Positions 43,440 to 52,946 of a DNA stretch of 64,000 nt are shown here, piece by piece. Made by a program: the position numbers and the translations under genes. The notes beneath the pieces were generated by a model. That model did no database searches and was not told the DNA's origin. It saw nothing but the letters and a program-made list of their open reading frames with translations. The DNA is from an uncultured Geobacteraceae bacterium (lineage in GTDB: Bacteria; Desulfobacterota; Desulfuromonadia; Geobacterales; Pseudopelobacteraceae): NCBI GenBank assembly GCA_903939115.1, contig CAJAFV010000097.1, positions 102,610-166,609 on the forward strand, written 5' to 3'. Position 1 is the stretch's first letter, and each line of letters opens with the position of its first letter.

Positions 43440-45947
43440 ATGGTCCAGAAAAGAAATCGCATAAAAATAAATTCACCCGGCTTGACGGAGCTGCCGCCAC
43501 TTGCACTTGATGCTTCCGGGCTGACTCATGATTATCGCCGCTATTTCACCTATAGCCTCGGACAGAACAAATATTGCCATTCGGTCAATTATTTTTACAA
43601 AGCACTGGCGTTGACGGTTCGTGACCGTTTGATGGAGCGCTGGAAGAAAACGCGCTACACCTACATCGAGTCGCATTGTAAACGGGGGTATTACCTCTCG
43701 CTGGAGTTTTTGATGGGGCGTACTCTCGGCAATGCCATGCTGAATCTCGGTATTACCGATGCCGCTTCGGAGGCAATGCATGGGCTTGGTATCAAGCTGG
43801 AGGAGTTGTCTGAATCCGAAAAAGATGCCGGCCTCGGCAATGGGGGCCTTGGGCGTTTAGCGGCCTGTTTTTTGGACAGCTGCGCTACACTGCAGCTGCC
43901 GGTCATGGGGTATGGCCTCCGTTATGAATACGGCATGTTCCGCCAGCGTATTGTTGATGGTCACCAGATAGAAGAGCCCGATCACTGGCTGCGTAATGGT
44001 AACCCCTGGGAACAGGAGCGCCCCGAATTTACCCAGCGGGTCAGTTTTGGCGGCAACAGTGAATATTACATTGCGGAATCCGGCGAGCGCCGGGTCCGTT
44101 GGGCCAACAGCCATGACGTCCTGGCGGTCCCCTATGATATTCCGATCCCCGGCTATCGAAATGGCACGGTCAACACGCTGCGCCTCTGGAAATCGGCAGC
44201 CACCGACGCCTTTGACCTGGGCGAATTCAATGCCGGAGGTTACGCCGAATCTGTAGCCACCAAGAATGAAGCCGAGAATATCACGATGGTACTGTATCCG
44301 AACGATGCCAGTGAAAACGGTAAAGTGCTCCGTTTGCGGCAGCAGTATTTCCTCGCCTCGGCCACCCTTCAGGATGTCATCGATCGGTGGATGGTGTCGC
44401 GCAAAGGTGATTTCAGTGATTTCGCCGAAAATAACTGTTTCCAGCTGAATGACACCCACCCGAGTTGTGCCGTGCCTGAGCTGATGCGTATCCTGATTGA
44501 TGATCATGGCATGAGCTGGGATCAGGCGTGGGGAATAACCAGTAAGACAATGGCGTACACTAATCATACGTTGCTTCCCGAAGCGCTCGAAAAGTGGCCT
44601 TTGCCGCTTTTCGGCCAGTTACTCCCCCGGATTCTGGAGATAATACTGGAGATAAATGCCCGCTTTATTGCTGAAGTATCCTGTCGTTGGCCGGGGGACA
44701 ATGAGCGCATGAGGCGTATGTCAATCATTGAGGAGGGAGAGACACTTCAGATCCGGATGGCATATCTGGCCATCGTGGGGAGCTTTTCCGTCAACGGTGT
44801 TGCTGCGCTGCACTCGCAACTGCTGGTCCAGGGGCTGTTCCGTGATTTCTATGAACTCTGGCCACACAAGTTTAACAATAAAACCAACGGTGTGACCCCT
44901 CGGCGCTGGATTGCGCACTGTAATCCCGGCATGAGTCAACTTGTCTCCGAAAAGATCGGCGACGGTTGGGTGGCTGATCTGCAGCAGATCAACAGGATCG
45001 CCGCATCTGCTGCCGATCCCGAATTTCGCGGGAGATGGCATGATGTTAAGCGGGCCAATAAAGAGCGGCTCTCTGCCTTTGTCCAGGCAACATGCAACGT
45101 TACATTCAACCCGGAAGGCCTGTTCGATGTTCAGGTCAAGCGTATCCATGAATATAAACGCCAGCTCCTCAACGTACTGCATGTCATTCATCTCTACGAC
45201 AGGATCAAGCGTGGTGACACTGCCGGCTGGACCAATCGCTGCGTGCTGATCGGCGGCAAAGCGGCGCCCGGGTATGCCATGGCAAAATTGATCATCAAAC
45301 TGATTAATAACGTTGCCGCCGTTGTCAATTCCGATCCGGCCGTAGGTGATATGCTTAAGGTAGCCTTTCTTCCGAACTACAGCGTTTCTGCCATGGAAAT
45401 CATCTGCCCCGGTACCGATCTTTCCGAGCAGTTGTCAACAGCAGGCAAGGAAGCTTCCGGAACCGGAAACATGAAGTTTATGATGAACGGCGCCATAACC
45501 ATCGGCACGCTGGATGGTGCGAATATCGAAATACTTGAAGAGGTCGGCGAAGAAAACTTCTTCATGTTCGGCCTGACGAGTGCAGAGGTGGATGAGCTGC
45601 GCTGGAATTACGACCCGCATGGCGTTATCAGTCATGACGATGATTTGCAGAGGGTTATGAATCTTCTCCGCTGCGGTCATTTCAATCTGTTTGAAGGAGG
45701 ATTGTTCAACCCGATCATCAACGCGATCTGTTCTCCTCAGGATCCCTGGATGGTTGCCGCAGATTTCCGCAGTTTTGTCGATGCCCAGAACCATGCCGCG
45801 ACTGCATACCAGGACCGTGAGCGCTGGACCCGCATGAGCATCATGAATGCCGCCTGCAGCGGCAAGTTTTCCACTGACCGGACAATCAATAATTATAACG
45901 AAGAAATCTGGCATCTGCCGACAATGCCGATCGGGGACGTAAGCTAA
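43440..45947 (+). CDS. glgP: Glycogen/starch phosphorylase
   Basis: 835 residues, GT35. It releases glucose 1-phosphate from alpha-1,4-glucan. Seen: LEFLMGRTLGNAM, the GLGNGGLGRLAACFLDS nucleotide/glucan region, and the PLP-binding lysine in EASGTGNMKFMMNGA followed by GTLDGANIEI. ATG 43440 follows AGGAAACAGGAA. The longer frame to 43398 is not family-like. It lies 16 bp before the next gene. Confidence 0.96.
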   Translation: MVQKRNRIKINSPGLTELPPLALDASGLTHDYRRYFTYSLGQNKYCHSVNYFYKALALTVRDRLMERWKKTRYTYIESHCKRGYYLSLEFLMGRTLGNAMLNLGITDAASEAMHGLGIKLEELSESEKDAGLGNGGLGRLAACFLDSCATLQLPVMGYGLRYEYGMFRQRIVDGHQIEEPDHWLRNGNPWEQERPEFTQRVSFGGNSEYYIAESGERRVRWANSHDVLAVPYDIPIPGYRNGTVNTLRLWKSAATDAFDLGEFNAGGYAESVATKNEAENITMVLYPNDASENGKVLRLRQQYFLASATLQDVIDRWMVSRKGDFSDFAENNCFQLNDTHPSCAVPELMRILIDDHGMSWDQAWGITSKTMAYTNHTLLPEALEKWPLPLFGQLLPRILEIILEINARFIAEVSCRWPGDNERMRRMSIIEEGETLQIRMAYLAIVGSFSVNGVAALHSQLLVQGLFRDFYELWPHKFNNKTNGVTPRRWIAHCNPGMSQLVSEKIGDGWVADLQQINRIAASAADPEFRGRWHDVKRANKERLSAFVQATCNVTFNPEGLFDVQVKRIHEYKRQLLNVLHVIHLYDRIKRGDTAGWTNRCVLIGGKAAPGYAMAKLIIKLINNVAAVVNSDPAVGDMLKVAFLPNYSVSAMEIICPGTDLSEQLSTAGKEASGTGNMKFMMNGAITIGTLDGANIEILEEVGEENFFMFGLTSAEVDELRWNYDPHGVISHDDDLQRVMNLLRCGHFNLFEGGLFNPIINAICSPQDPWMVAADFRSFVDAQNHAATAYQDRERWTRMSIMNAACSGKFSTDRTINNYNEEIWHLPTMPIGDVS

Positions 45948-45963
45948 TCAAAAAGCATCTCGG

Positions 45964-48621
45964 ATGATTATGGACGTTATCACAACCCACGCAAATGCCG
46001 ATTTTGATTGTCTTGGCGCCATGACTGCGGCTTTGCGGCTGTATCCCGGTGCTCTGCTCTCATTTCCCGGTTCCCAGGAAAAAGCGGTGAGGGTTTTTGT
46101 GGAACGGCATCCGGAGTACCTGCCGCACTTCACCCGGGCCAAAGAGATCAACCTTGAGTCGATAAACCGCCTGATCATCGTTGATTGCCAGCAGGCCTCC
46201 CGAATCGGGCGCTTCGCAGAAATTCTGGAACGTCCCGGTCTGGAAATCAATATCTATGATCATCATCCGTTGACCGATGAAAGTATTCGTCCGACCGGCG
46301 GCACCATCGCTGTCGGCGGTTCTGCCTCAACGCTCCTCGCGGGCCGGTTAATGGCGCAGGGCATTTCATTGAACGCAGAAGAAGCCACCCTGATCCTGCT
46401 CGGGATTCATGAAGATACCGGGCGCCTGTTGTTTGCATCGACGACGCCCGATGATTACCGGGTGGCGGGTTGGTTGCTGGAGCAGGGTGCCAGGCTGAGT
46501 ATCGTCAGCGACGCCCTGACACCGGAGTTGACAAAAGCGCAGATGGGGCTGTTACGGCAGTTGCTGACAACTCTCAAAGCCAGTACGGTGAACGGCGTGG
46601 TTATTTCAATTGCTCACGCCACCTGTCGTCACTATATCGGGGACATCGCCTCGCTGGCTCATTTGATGAGGGATATGGAAAATATGGACGCGCTGTTTGT
46701 GGCGGTGGCCATGGAAGATCATGTCTATCTGGTAGGGCGCAGCCACGTCCCCGAAATAGATGCCGGCGAAATTATGAGGGGTTTTCATGGTGGCGGTCAT
46801 GCGACTGCCGCTTCGGCTGTTGTCCATAACCAATCGCTTAAACAGGTTCTGGAACAGCTTGATCAGCTGTTGCAGCACTCGGTCAAAGGAGGCGTTACGG
46901 CAGGATCCATCATGTCAACGCCGGTCAAGACCATGCCTGACACGGTGACTATTACCGGTGCCCGTGAGTATCTGACCCGCTATAACTGCAATGCCATGCC
47001 GGTTATGTCCGGGAAGGTGATGATGGGGGTTGTCTCCCGCAAGACTATCGAAAAAGCGTTGCATCACGGTCTGGGCGAATCGCCGGTAACCGATTTTATG
47101 CATACGGAATACCTCTCGGCAACTCCTGATACCCCTCTTACAGATATTCAATCCTACATGGTGACCGGCAATCGCCGTTTTGTTCCTGTTTTTGACGGGA
47201 AGCATCTGGTTGGAGCGGTGACGCGGACCGATTTGATGCGTCATATCTACGGCAGTCGCCGTGGTCAGAGTTGTCCGCTCTATGATCTTGAATCCCTGGA
47301 AGTTCCGACCAGGGTACGCTCGGTGGCGGGACTGATCGGCAAGCGTTTTCCGCTGGAGATCCGTGAAACCCTGCAGAATCTCGGTGCTATTGGCGATAGC
47401 CTCGGTATGGCGGTCTATATGGTAGGCGGTTTTGTCCGGGACCTGCTTCTGGGGATCGATAATCTGGATATGGATGTTACCGTTGAAGGTGACGGCATTT
47501 TTTTTGCGGAACGTTTTATTGAACTCCATGGCGGCAGGGTGCGCAGTCACAAGAAATTCGGTACGGCAGTGCTGGTCCTCCCCGATGGCAGGAAAATTGA
47601 CGTGGCCAGCACCCGTCTGGAATATTACGACTCTCCCGGTGTCCTCCCGACGGTTGAGCGGGCGTCCCTCCGGCATGACCTGTACCGGCGTGATTTTACG
47701 GTAAACACTCTGGCACTCTGCATCAACGGTGGTCGCTTCGGTCAATTGACCGATCATTTCGGCGGTCAGCAGGATATTCAGGAGCGGGTCGTCAGGGTGC
47801 TGCACAACCTCTCCTTCGTCGAAGACCCGACACGGGTGTTTCGGGCCATCCGTTTTGAGCAGCGCCTCGGTTTTCATATAGCGCCGCATACCGAAAACCT
47901 GATTCGGAGCGCGGTACGCATGCATCTCCTTGAAAAGCTCGGAGGGGAGCGCCTGCTGAGTGAACTCGTACAGATCATGCGCGAAAAAGAGCCGATTGCC
48001 GCCATGGGTCGCATGGCTTCTTTCGGGCTCCTCCCGTATATTCATCCAGCTCTCAAGCTTGTCGCAGCCACGGAGCGGGTGCTGCAGGAAACCGGACAGG
48101 TTATGGCCTGGCTTCGTCTGCTGTATCTCGAGGAGAGGTGTGAGCCATGGCAGGTATATCTTCTTGCCCTGTGCGACGGGCTCAATCCGCACGAGTTTCA
48201 CGATGCCTGCATCCGCCTGGCAATTCCGGGCCGTCTTGCGTTACGTCTCTGCAATCAGCGTCACCTGGTATTTACAACTCTAAACGCCATCAAACGACGC
48301 CTGAAACAGTCGGCTGAAGTGCAAAACAGCCAGATTTTTACCTGGTTCAGCGGCCTTAGCCTGGAGATGCTGGCATATCTGGCCGCTCGGGCCAGCAGCG
48401 AACAGGTCAGGCGCTTCGTATCACTGTATCTGACACGACTGCGTACGATTATGCCGGTTGTGAATGGTGAGAATCTTCGTGAGCTTGGCCTGGAACCGGG
48501 GCCGTTGTTCCGGCGTATAAAAGATCGCCTGCTGCAGGCGCGTCTGAATGGCGAGGTGAACAATCGGGACGAAGAGATGGCGCTGGTGCTGTCACTGGCA
48601 AACTTGAATAAAAATTTGTAA
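45964..48621 (+). CDS. DHH-CBS-fused tRNA nucleotidyltransferase (A-adding type)
   Basis: 885 residues in four parts. A DHH/DHHA1 phosphoesterase domain (ITTHANADFDCLGAM, YDHHPLTDE, GFHGGGHATAAS) covers 1-310. A CBS pair (about 315-440) follows. The class II nucleotidyltransferase head (MVGGFVRDLLLG, IDNLDMDVTVEGDG, RRDFTVNTLAL, ED.TRVFRAIRFEQRLGF) is at about 470-680. A helical tail ends the protein. In species with split CCA enzymes this fused form adds the terminal A to tRNA. The partner enzyme is not in the window, so specificity is inferred. Confidence 0.88.
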   Translation: MIMDVITTHANADFDCLGAMTAALRLYPGALLSFPGSQEKAVRVFVERHPEYLPHFTRAKEINLESINRLIIVDCQQASRIGRFAEILERPGLEINIYDHHPLTDESIRPTGGTIAVGGSASTLLAGRLMAQGISLNAEEATLILLGIHEDTGRLLFASTTPDDYRVAGWLLEQGARLSIVSDALTPELTKAQMGLLRQLLTTLKASTVNGVVISIAHATCRHYIGDIASLAHLMRDMENMDALFVAVAMEDHVYLVGRSHVPEIDAGEIMRGFHGGGHATAASAVVHNQSLKQVLEQLDQLLQHSVKGGVTAGSIMSTPVKTMPDTVTITGAREYLTRYNCNAMPVMSGKVMMGVVSRKTIEKALHHGLGESPVTDFMHTEYLSATPDTPLTDIQSYMVTGNRRFVPVFDGKHLVGAVTRTDLMRHIYGSRRGQSCPLYDLESLEVPTRVRSVAGLIGKRFPLEIRETLQNLGAIGDSLGMAVYMVGGFVRDLLLGIDNLDMDVTVEGDGIFFAERFIELHGGRVRSHKKFGTAVLVLPDGRKIDVASTRLEYYDSPGVLPTVERASLRHDLYRRDFTVNTLALCINGGRFGQLTDHFGGQQDIQERVVRVLHNLSFVEDPTRVFRAIRFEQRLGFHIAPHTENLIRSAVRMHLLEKLGGERLLSELVQIMREKEPIAAMGRMASFGLLPYIHPALKLVAATERVLQETGQVMAWLRLLYLEERCEPWQVYLLALCDGLNPHEFHDACIRLAIPGRLALRLCNQRHLVFTTLNAIKRRLKQSAEVQNSQIFTWFSGLSLEMLAYLAARASSEQVRRFVSLYLTRLRTIMPVVNGENLRELGLEPGPLFRRIKDRLLQARLNGEVNNRDEEMALVLSLANLNKNL

Positions 48622-48672
48622 TATCAATAAAACCGGCAGTTATTAAATTATGTGGCGTAAGGAGCTATGAGC

Positions 48673-49587
48673 ATGCAAGACATTATAAATCAGCAGATAA
48701 AAGACCTTCTCAAAGAGCACAATGCAGTGCTTCTGGCCCACAACTACATGCGTGATGAGGTCCAGGAAATCGCTGATATCACCGGCGATTCTCTTGCTCT
48801 ATCCATTGAGGCTTCCAAGACGGACGCCGACGTCATCGTGTTCTGCGGCGTGCACTTTATGGCAGAGTCTGCGGCGATTCTCTCACCCGGGAAAAAGGTC
48901 CTGCTACCCCGCCCGGATGCCGGATGCCCGATGGCCGACATGGTAACGGCAGAAGAGCTCGAACTGCTCAAGTCTCGACATCCCGGTGTTCCGGTGGTTA
49001 CGTATGTCAACTCATCTGCCGAGGTTAAAGCTCATTCTGATATCTGCTGCACCTCAGCAAATGCACTCAAAGTGGTACGGTCACTCCGCGAGGATGAACT
49101 GATCTTTGTGCCGGATCGCAATCTGGGGCGTTGGATCGCCAAGTTCGTTCCGGAAAAGAAGTTTATATTTTGGGAGGGGTTCTGTCCGACACATGAGCGG
49201 ATGACGGTGGCAGCGGTGCTGCAAAAAAAGAGTGAGCATCCCGATGCGCTTTTTATCTGCCATCCGGAAAGCTCACTGGAGGTTTCAAACCTGGCCGATT
49301 ATGTCTGTTCCACCAGCGGCATGTATGACTACTGTCGCACCAGTCCGGCCGCAAAATTCATCATCGGCACGGAAGCCGGCATTATCTACAAGCTGCGCCT
49401 TGAAAACCCTGAGAAGGAGTTCATCCTGGCCTCACCAGCGCTGTTCTGCCCCAATATGAAACTTACCTCGCTGGAGGATGTCCTGCTTTCACTCCAGACT
49501 TTGTCGCCGGTCATTACTGTGCCTGAGGAGATTCGCCTCAAAGCCAAAGGGGCTTTGGACCGGATGTTGGCGATTCCGCGCGATTGA
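48673..49587 (+). CDS. nadA: Quinolinate synthase NadA
   Basis: 304 residues from ATG 48673 (8 bases after AAGGAG); an ATG two codons earlier is too close to that site. It condenses iminoaspartate and dihydroxyacetone phosphate to quinolinate in NAD synthesis. Visible are [31 protein letters not shown], the cluster cysteines in DICCTSANA and later Cys residues, and [12 protein letters not shown]. It holds a 4Fe-4S cluster. It is convergent with the diguanylate cyclase, 4 bp apart. Confidence 0.97.
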   Translation: MQDIINQQIKDLLKEHNAVLLAHNYMRDEVQEIADITGDSLALSIEASKTDADVIVFCGVHFMAESAAILSPGKKVLLPRPDAGCPMADMVTAEELELLKSRHPGVPVVTYVNSSAEVKAHSDICCTSANALKVVRSLREDELIFVPDRNLGRWIAKFVPEKKFIFWEGFCPTHERMTVAAVLQKKSEHPDALFICHPESSLEVSNLADYVCSTSGMYDYCRTSPAAKFIIGTEAGIIYKLRLENPEKEFILASPALFCPNMKLTSLEDVLLSLQTLSPVITVPEEIRLKAKGALDRMLAIPRD

Positions 49588-49591
49588 CGTT

Positions 49592-50881
49592 TTATCGGCA
49601 GGTCTGGTTGCGCCCCTTGTTCTTAGCCTTGTAGAGCGCTTTGTCAGCCGCCTTCATAACCTCAGCCGTACTATTAAGCACTTCACCGCTTTCAGCGACA
49701 CCGATACTGACCGTTACCGAGGCATAGGCGCCATCTCCGCGACCGGCACGACTGCCGCGACTTCCCTTGCCCTGCTTTTGGTTCTTTGGCCGGTCTTCGC
49801 TCCGTAAGGCCATGCGGTAATCGGCAATCGTTTCGCGCAGCACCTCCAGGTGCGGCAGAGCTTCATCAATGCGGCAGCGGGAGAAGATGATGGTGAATTC
49901 TTCTCCGCCATAACGATAGGCTTTGCCCCCCCCACCAACCGCCATCATCTTTCGTGCCACCATTTTCAGCACCTGATCCCCCACGTCATGGCCGTAAGTA
50001 TCGTTAAACTGCTTGAAGTGGTCAACATCGAGCATCGCTACCGTATAGTGCCGCCCCAGGCCGTGAAGAGTCTCGTTTAAAGAGCGCCGCGACGGGATGC
50101 CGGTCAGGTCGTCGCGAAATGCCATGTTGTAGGAATCCCGCAACACACTCAAGGTAAGGATCAAAGCCCCGGCAGTGTTATACGCAACATGGATGTCACG
50201 GGTTGTAATCCAGTTACAGGCTATAAAAAACGCCGTCAATGCCCCGAGCATACCGCCGTCGATCGGAGCCTGCCGCAGCAGTGCCAGAACTGCAATGACA
50301 GTAAAGCAGAGAGCGCCTGCCACTACTGCAGGCTGAGGGACCATCAGGCTGCTAAAGATCGGCCACTGTATGTAACTCCTGGCAATATAAGGCACAAGGT
50401 CAAAAAAATGCCGGTCGATGAGCCACAGGACACCACACGCCTGGATGGCCAGAAAAGCGAAACGCACCCGGCCGACAGTGGAAAAGATTCCGCGCTCGCG
50501 CATGATAGTGAACAGAGCCATATTCAGGGGAATCAGTAAAATAAATGCTTGAAAATACTTATTGAGGGCCGGCTCAAACTGCCTGGCCAAAAAAAGTGTC
50601 TGGGAACTCCAATAAAAGAGGGCCAGCATAAGCAGTACCATAAACGGTCGGCCGCGATGGAAATGAACGGATAAAAAGAGGCCGAAAATAGTCACAATAT
50701 ACGGGGCAAACAGCACCAGATCCTGCTGGTCGGGTGACAGTCGGGGAATTTGGGGGGTCAGAAACCAGGTTGCAATCAATATTGCAGTAGGCACAAAAAA
50801 AATAGGGAATTTATGTATGATGTGGGTAAACAAACGAGCACGTCCCCGAAATATTAGTGAGTCGGTAACTTGTGTTGGCAT
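49592..50881 (-). CDS. Membrane-bound diguanylate cyclase (GGDEF)
   Basis: 429 residues. About seven or eight membrane segments in residues 15-245, then a GGDEF domain with DDLTGIPSRRSLNE, MLDVDHFKQFNDTYGHDVGDQ and the active GGEEF in RYGGEEFTIIF, so c-di-GMP synthesis is likely. The RxxD inhibitory site before GGEEF is missing (GGGG instead), which suggests no product feedback. A 30-residue basic insert (NQKQGKGSRGSRAGRG) lies before the conserved VTVSIGVAE. It is probably linked to the PilZ protein at 53953 only through c-di-GMP. Confidence 0.92.
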   Translation of the reverse strand: MPTQVTDSLIFRGRARLFTHIIHKFPIFFVPTAILIATWFLTPQIPRLSPDQQDLVLFAPYIVTIFGLFLSVHFHRGRPFMVLLMLALFYWSSQTLFLARQFEPALNKYFQAFILLIPLNMALFTIMRERGIFSTVGRVRFAFLAIQACGVLWLIDRHFFDLVPYIARSYIQWPIFSSLMVPQPAVVAGALCFTVIAVLALLRQAPIDGGMLGALTAFFIACNWITTRDIHVAYNTAGALILTLSVLRDSYNMAFRDDLTGIPSRRSLNETLHGLGRHYTVAMLDVDHFKQFNDTYGHDVGDQVLKMVARKMMAVGGGGKAYRYGGEEFTIIFSRCRIDEALPHLEVLRETIADYRMALRSEDRPKNQKQGKGSRGSRAGRGDGAYASVTVSIGVAESGEVLNSTAEVMKAADKALYKAKNKGRNQTCR

Positions 50882-51038
50882 ACACTGTAAGCGGTAATGC
50901 AGTCAACTCTTTTCCGGAAGTATGGAGCCCTCACTGTTTTCAGTCATATCAAGCCATATCAATAAACTTGACTGAGTGTTCTGTGGTGTGGTAAAAATGC
51001 GACACAGTTTTTTACCTTTGATACGGAGCTTACGCGCT

Positions 51039-51431
51039 ATGAGAAAACTTAAGAAACTGATTGCTGTTATGACACTTGTTTCGCTGTTATCGACCGTCTC
51101 TTCTGCATTTGCAGCAGATGATACGATCAGGGAAGTTTTTACAGATGCCTTTTACGGTGCAGGAATCGGTGCGCTTGTCGGTGGCGCTTTGATGATTTTT
51201 GCAAGTCATCCGACTGACCATTACAATAATATTGCGTATGGAGCGGCTACAGGTGTTATCGCCGGAACCGCATACGGTTTGGCCAAATCAGCCCGTGCCT
51301 TTGCCGAAGTTGAAAACGGCCGTGTTAAAATTGCGATTCCGACGCTTGTTCCCGAGCTGCTCGTTTCGCCTTCATCGGGGCGGTCAACTGTCGCCTGGAA
51401 AGCAGATCTGATTCGCGGCACTTTCAATTAA
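51039..51431 (+). CDS. Exported unknown protein with glycine-zipper segment
   Basis: 130 residues from ATG 51039. Signal peptide MRKLKKLIAVMTLVSLLSTV ending SAFAA. Then a Gly/Ala-rich hydrophobic hairpin (YGAGIGALVGGALMIFA and YGAATGVIAGTAYGLA) like glycine-zipper proteins, and a short soluble tail. Envelope location expected; function unknown. A hairpin terminator follows. Confidence 0.7.
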   Translation: MRKLKKLIAVMTLVSLLSTVSSAFAADDTIREVFTDAFYGAGIGALVGGALMIFASHPTDHYNNIAYGAATGVIAGTAYGLAKSARAFAEVENGRVKIAIPTLVPELLVSPSSGRSTVAWKADLIRGTFN

Positions 51432-51460
51432 GTTCCATTCAAAACATCAATAGTAATTTG

Positions 51461-51491
51461 AACCCGCCGGAGAAATCCAGCGGGTTTTTTT
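51461..51491 (+). terminator. Intrinsic terminator
   Basis: AACCCGC / GCGGGTT stem (51461-51467 with 51480-51486) extended by T run to 51491. Confidence 0.9.
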
Positions 51492-51557
51492 ATTTGCTCA
51501 CACCACCCAAAATTAGGTATAACGATTTGCATAAAATCAACCTGTGAGGAGCCTACA

Positions 51558-51872
51558 ATGTCAGAGTTTAAAAATGTCACCGTTGTCAAGAAGGCCAATA
51601 TTTTTTTTGACGGTCAGGTTACCAGCCGTTCGGTATTTTTTGCCGATGGCAGCAAAAAAACGCTTGGCGTCATGCAACCGGGAGAATATGAATTTTCAAC
51701 TGAGGGCCTTGAGAACCTGGAAATTCTCTCAGGAGAGCTGAAATGGAAACTAAAGGGCGAAAGCGAGTGGAAGAAAGTAGTTGCCGGCGAAACGTTTAAC
51801 GTGCCGGCACATAACACCTTCATCATGAAGGTGCTGGTAGTGACGGATTATTGCTGTACTTTTGGCAGCTGA
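51558..51872 (+). CDS. ppnP: Pyrimidine/purine nucleoside phosphorylase PpnP
   Basis: 104 residues, the full length of this small cupin family (formerly DUF1255, YaiE). Conserved blocks: ANIFFDGQVTSRSV, KKTLGVMQPGEYEF, KWKLKGESEWKKV and ETFNVPAHNTFIMKV. It phosphorolyses nucleosides to base and ribose 1-phosphate. It overlaps or abuts gluQRS, so the two are probably cotranscribed. Confidence 0.94.
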   Translation: MSEFKNVTVVKKANIFFDGQVTSRSVFFADGSKKTLGVMQPGEYEFSTEGLENLEILSGELKWKLKGESEWKKVVAGETFNVPAHNTFIMKVLVVTDYCCTFGS

Positions 51873-51885
51873 CAGCCGGCCTCCT

Positions 51886-52815
51886 GTGAATAAGAGCCTG
51901 GACCGCCCTGTTGTCGGTCGTTTTGCACCGTCCCCGACCGGAGCTCTTCATACCGGTTCTCTGGTTGCGGCTGTCGGCAGCTATCTGATGGCAAAACGTC
52001 ATGGTGGTCTCTGGCTGCTGCGGCTTGACGATCTGGATACTGCGCGCCAGATCCCGGGGATGGCTGACGATCTCATGCGGACTCTGGAGTTGTTCGGCCT
52101 GCAGTGGGATGGGGAGGTCGCATGTCAGAGCAGGCATCTGAGAGAGTATCAGCATTTTTTTGAACTGCTACAGCAGGCCGGGGCGGTGTATCCATGCTGT
52201 TGCTCACGCAAGGAGATAGCCCGGAGTGCGTCGGCTCCACATCTTGAAGATGATGGCATTCCGTACGCCGGTACCTGCCGGGCCGGTATGAAAGCTGCTG
52301 CGGCTATACGCTCCTGGAGGCTACAGGTGTCGGAGGACAACATCAGCTTTTCTGACCTGCGGAGGGGTCGCTTTTGTCAGAAGCTTTCCACCGTTTCCGG
52401 TGATTTTATACTGAGGCGTGGTGATGGGGAATTTGCCTATCAACTAGCTGTAGTGATTGATGATTATCTGGCCGGGGTAAACCAGGTGACACGGGGTGAG
52501 GATCTGCTCTCCTCAACGCCGCGCCAGATATATCTGCAGCGACTTCTCGGCTTTACTCAGCCGGATTATTGTCACCTGCCACTGGTAACCGGGCCTGACG
52601 GGTCAAAGCTGAGCAAACGGAACCATCTGCTTTCGCACCAATTGGGCACTGTCACTGGTAGAGAGCAGTCAGTGCTTCTTGATGTTCTTCGGTTTCTCGG
52701 CCTCAATCCTCCCCTGGAACTTGCCGGATGTCCGTGCCATACAATCCTGCAGTGGGGAATAATTAATTTTACTGAGCTCCTGCTGCCTGTTCAAGGCGGC
52801 ACGTTAGCTATCTGA
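51886..52815 (+). CDS. gluQ: Glutamyl-Q tRNA(Asp) synthetase GluQRS
   Basis: About 310 residues, a truncated GluRS catalytic core without the anticodon-binding domain. The class I signature reads GRFAPSPTGALHTGS, the zinc cysteines are in PCCCSRKE and GTC, and the KMSKS-like motif is GSKLSKRN. It attaches glutamate to queuosine of tRNA(Asp). GTG 51886 is preferred; a TTG at 51862 would overlap ppnP. Neither has a clear ribosome site, so translation may be coupled to ppnP. Confidence 0.92.
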   Translation: MNKSLDRPVVGRFAPSPTGALHTGSLVAAVGSYLMAKRHGGLWLLRLDDLDTARQIPGMADDLMRTLELFGLQWDGEVACQSRHLREYQHFFELLQQAGAVYPCCCSRKEIARSASAPHLEDDGIPYAGTCRAGMKAAAAIRSWRLQVSEDNISFSDLRRGRFCQKLSTVSGDFILRRGDGEFAYQLAVVIDDYLAGVNQVTRGEDLLSSTPRQIYLQRLLGFTQPDYCHLPLVTGPDGSKLSKRNHLLSHQLGTVTGREQSVLLDVLRFLGLNPPLELAGCPCHTILQWGIINFTELLLPVQGGTLAI

Positions 52816-52946
52816 CCATTCACGATACGGCACTCCAGATACTTCATAAAACCTTGATTATACGATATTTGCATGGTATCTGTATCAACTGGAAATGTGG
52901 GGCTCTCTACAGATTCCCGCATCAATTAAAAACCGAGGGGGACGAA

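Noticed and set aside
46915..48201. Long minus-strand open frame (428 codons) opposite the tRNA nucleotidyltransferase gene
   Set aside because: It mirrors the clear DHH-CBS-nucleotidyltransferase frame, has no ribosome site and no protein-like motif.
50882..51038. c-di-GMP (GEMM) riboswitch before the glycine-zipper gene
   Set aside because: The characteristic conserved loops of GEMM are not present, only weak hairpins.
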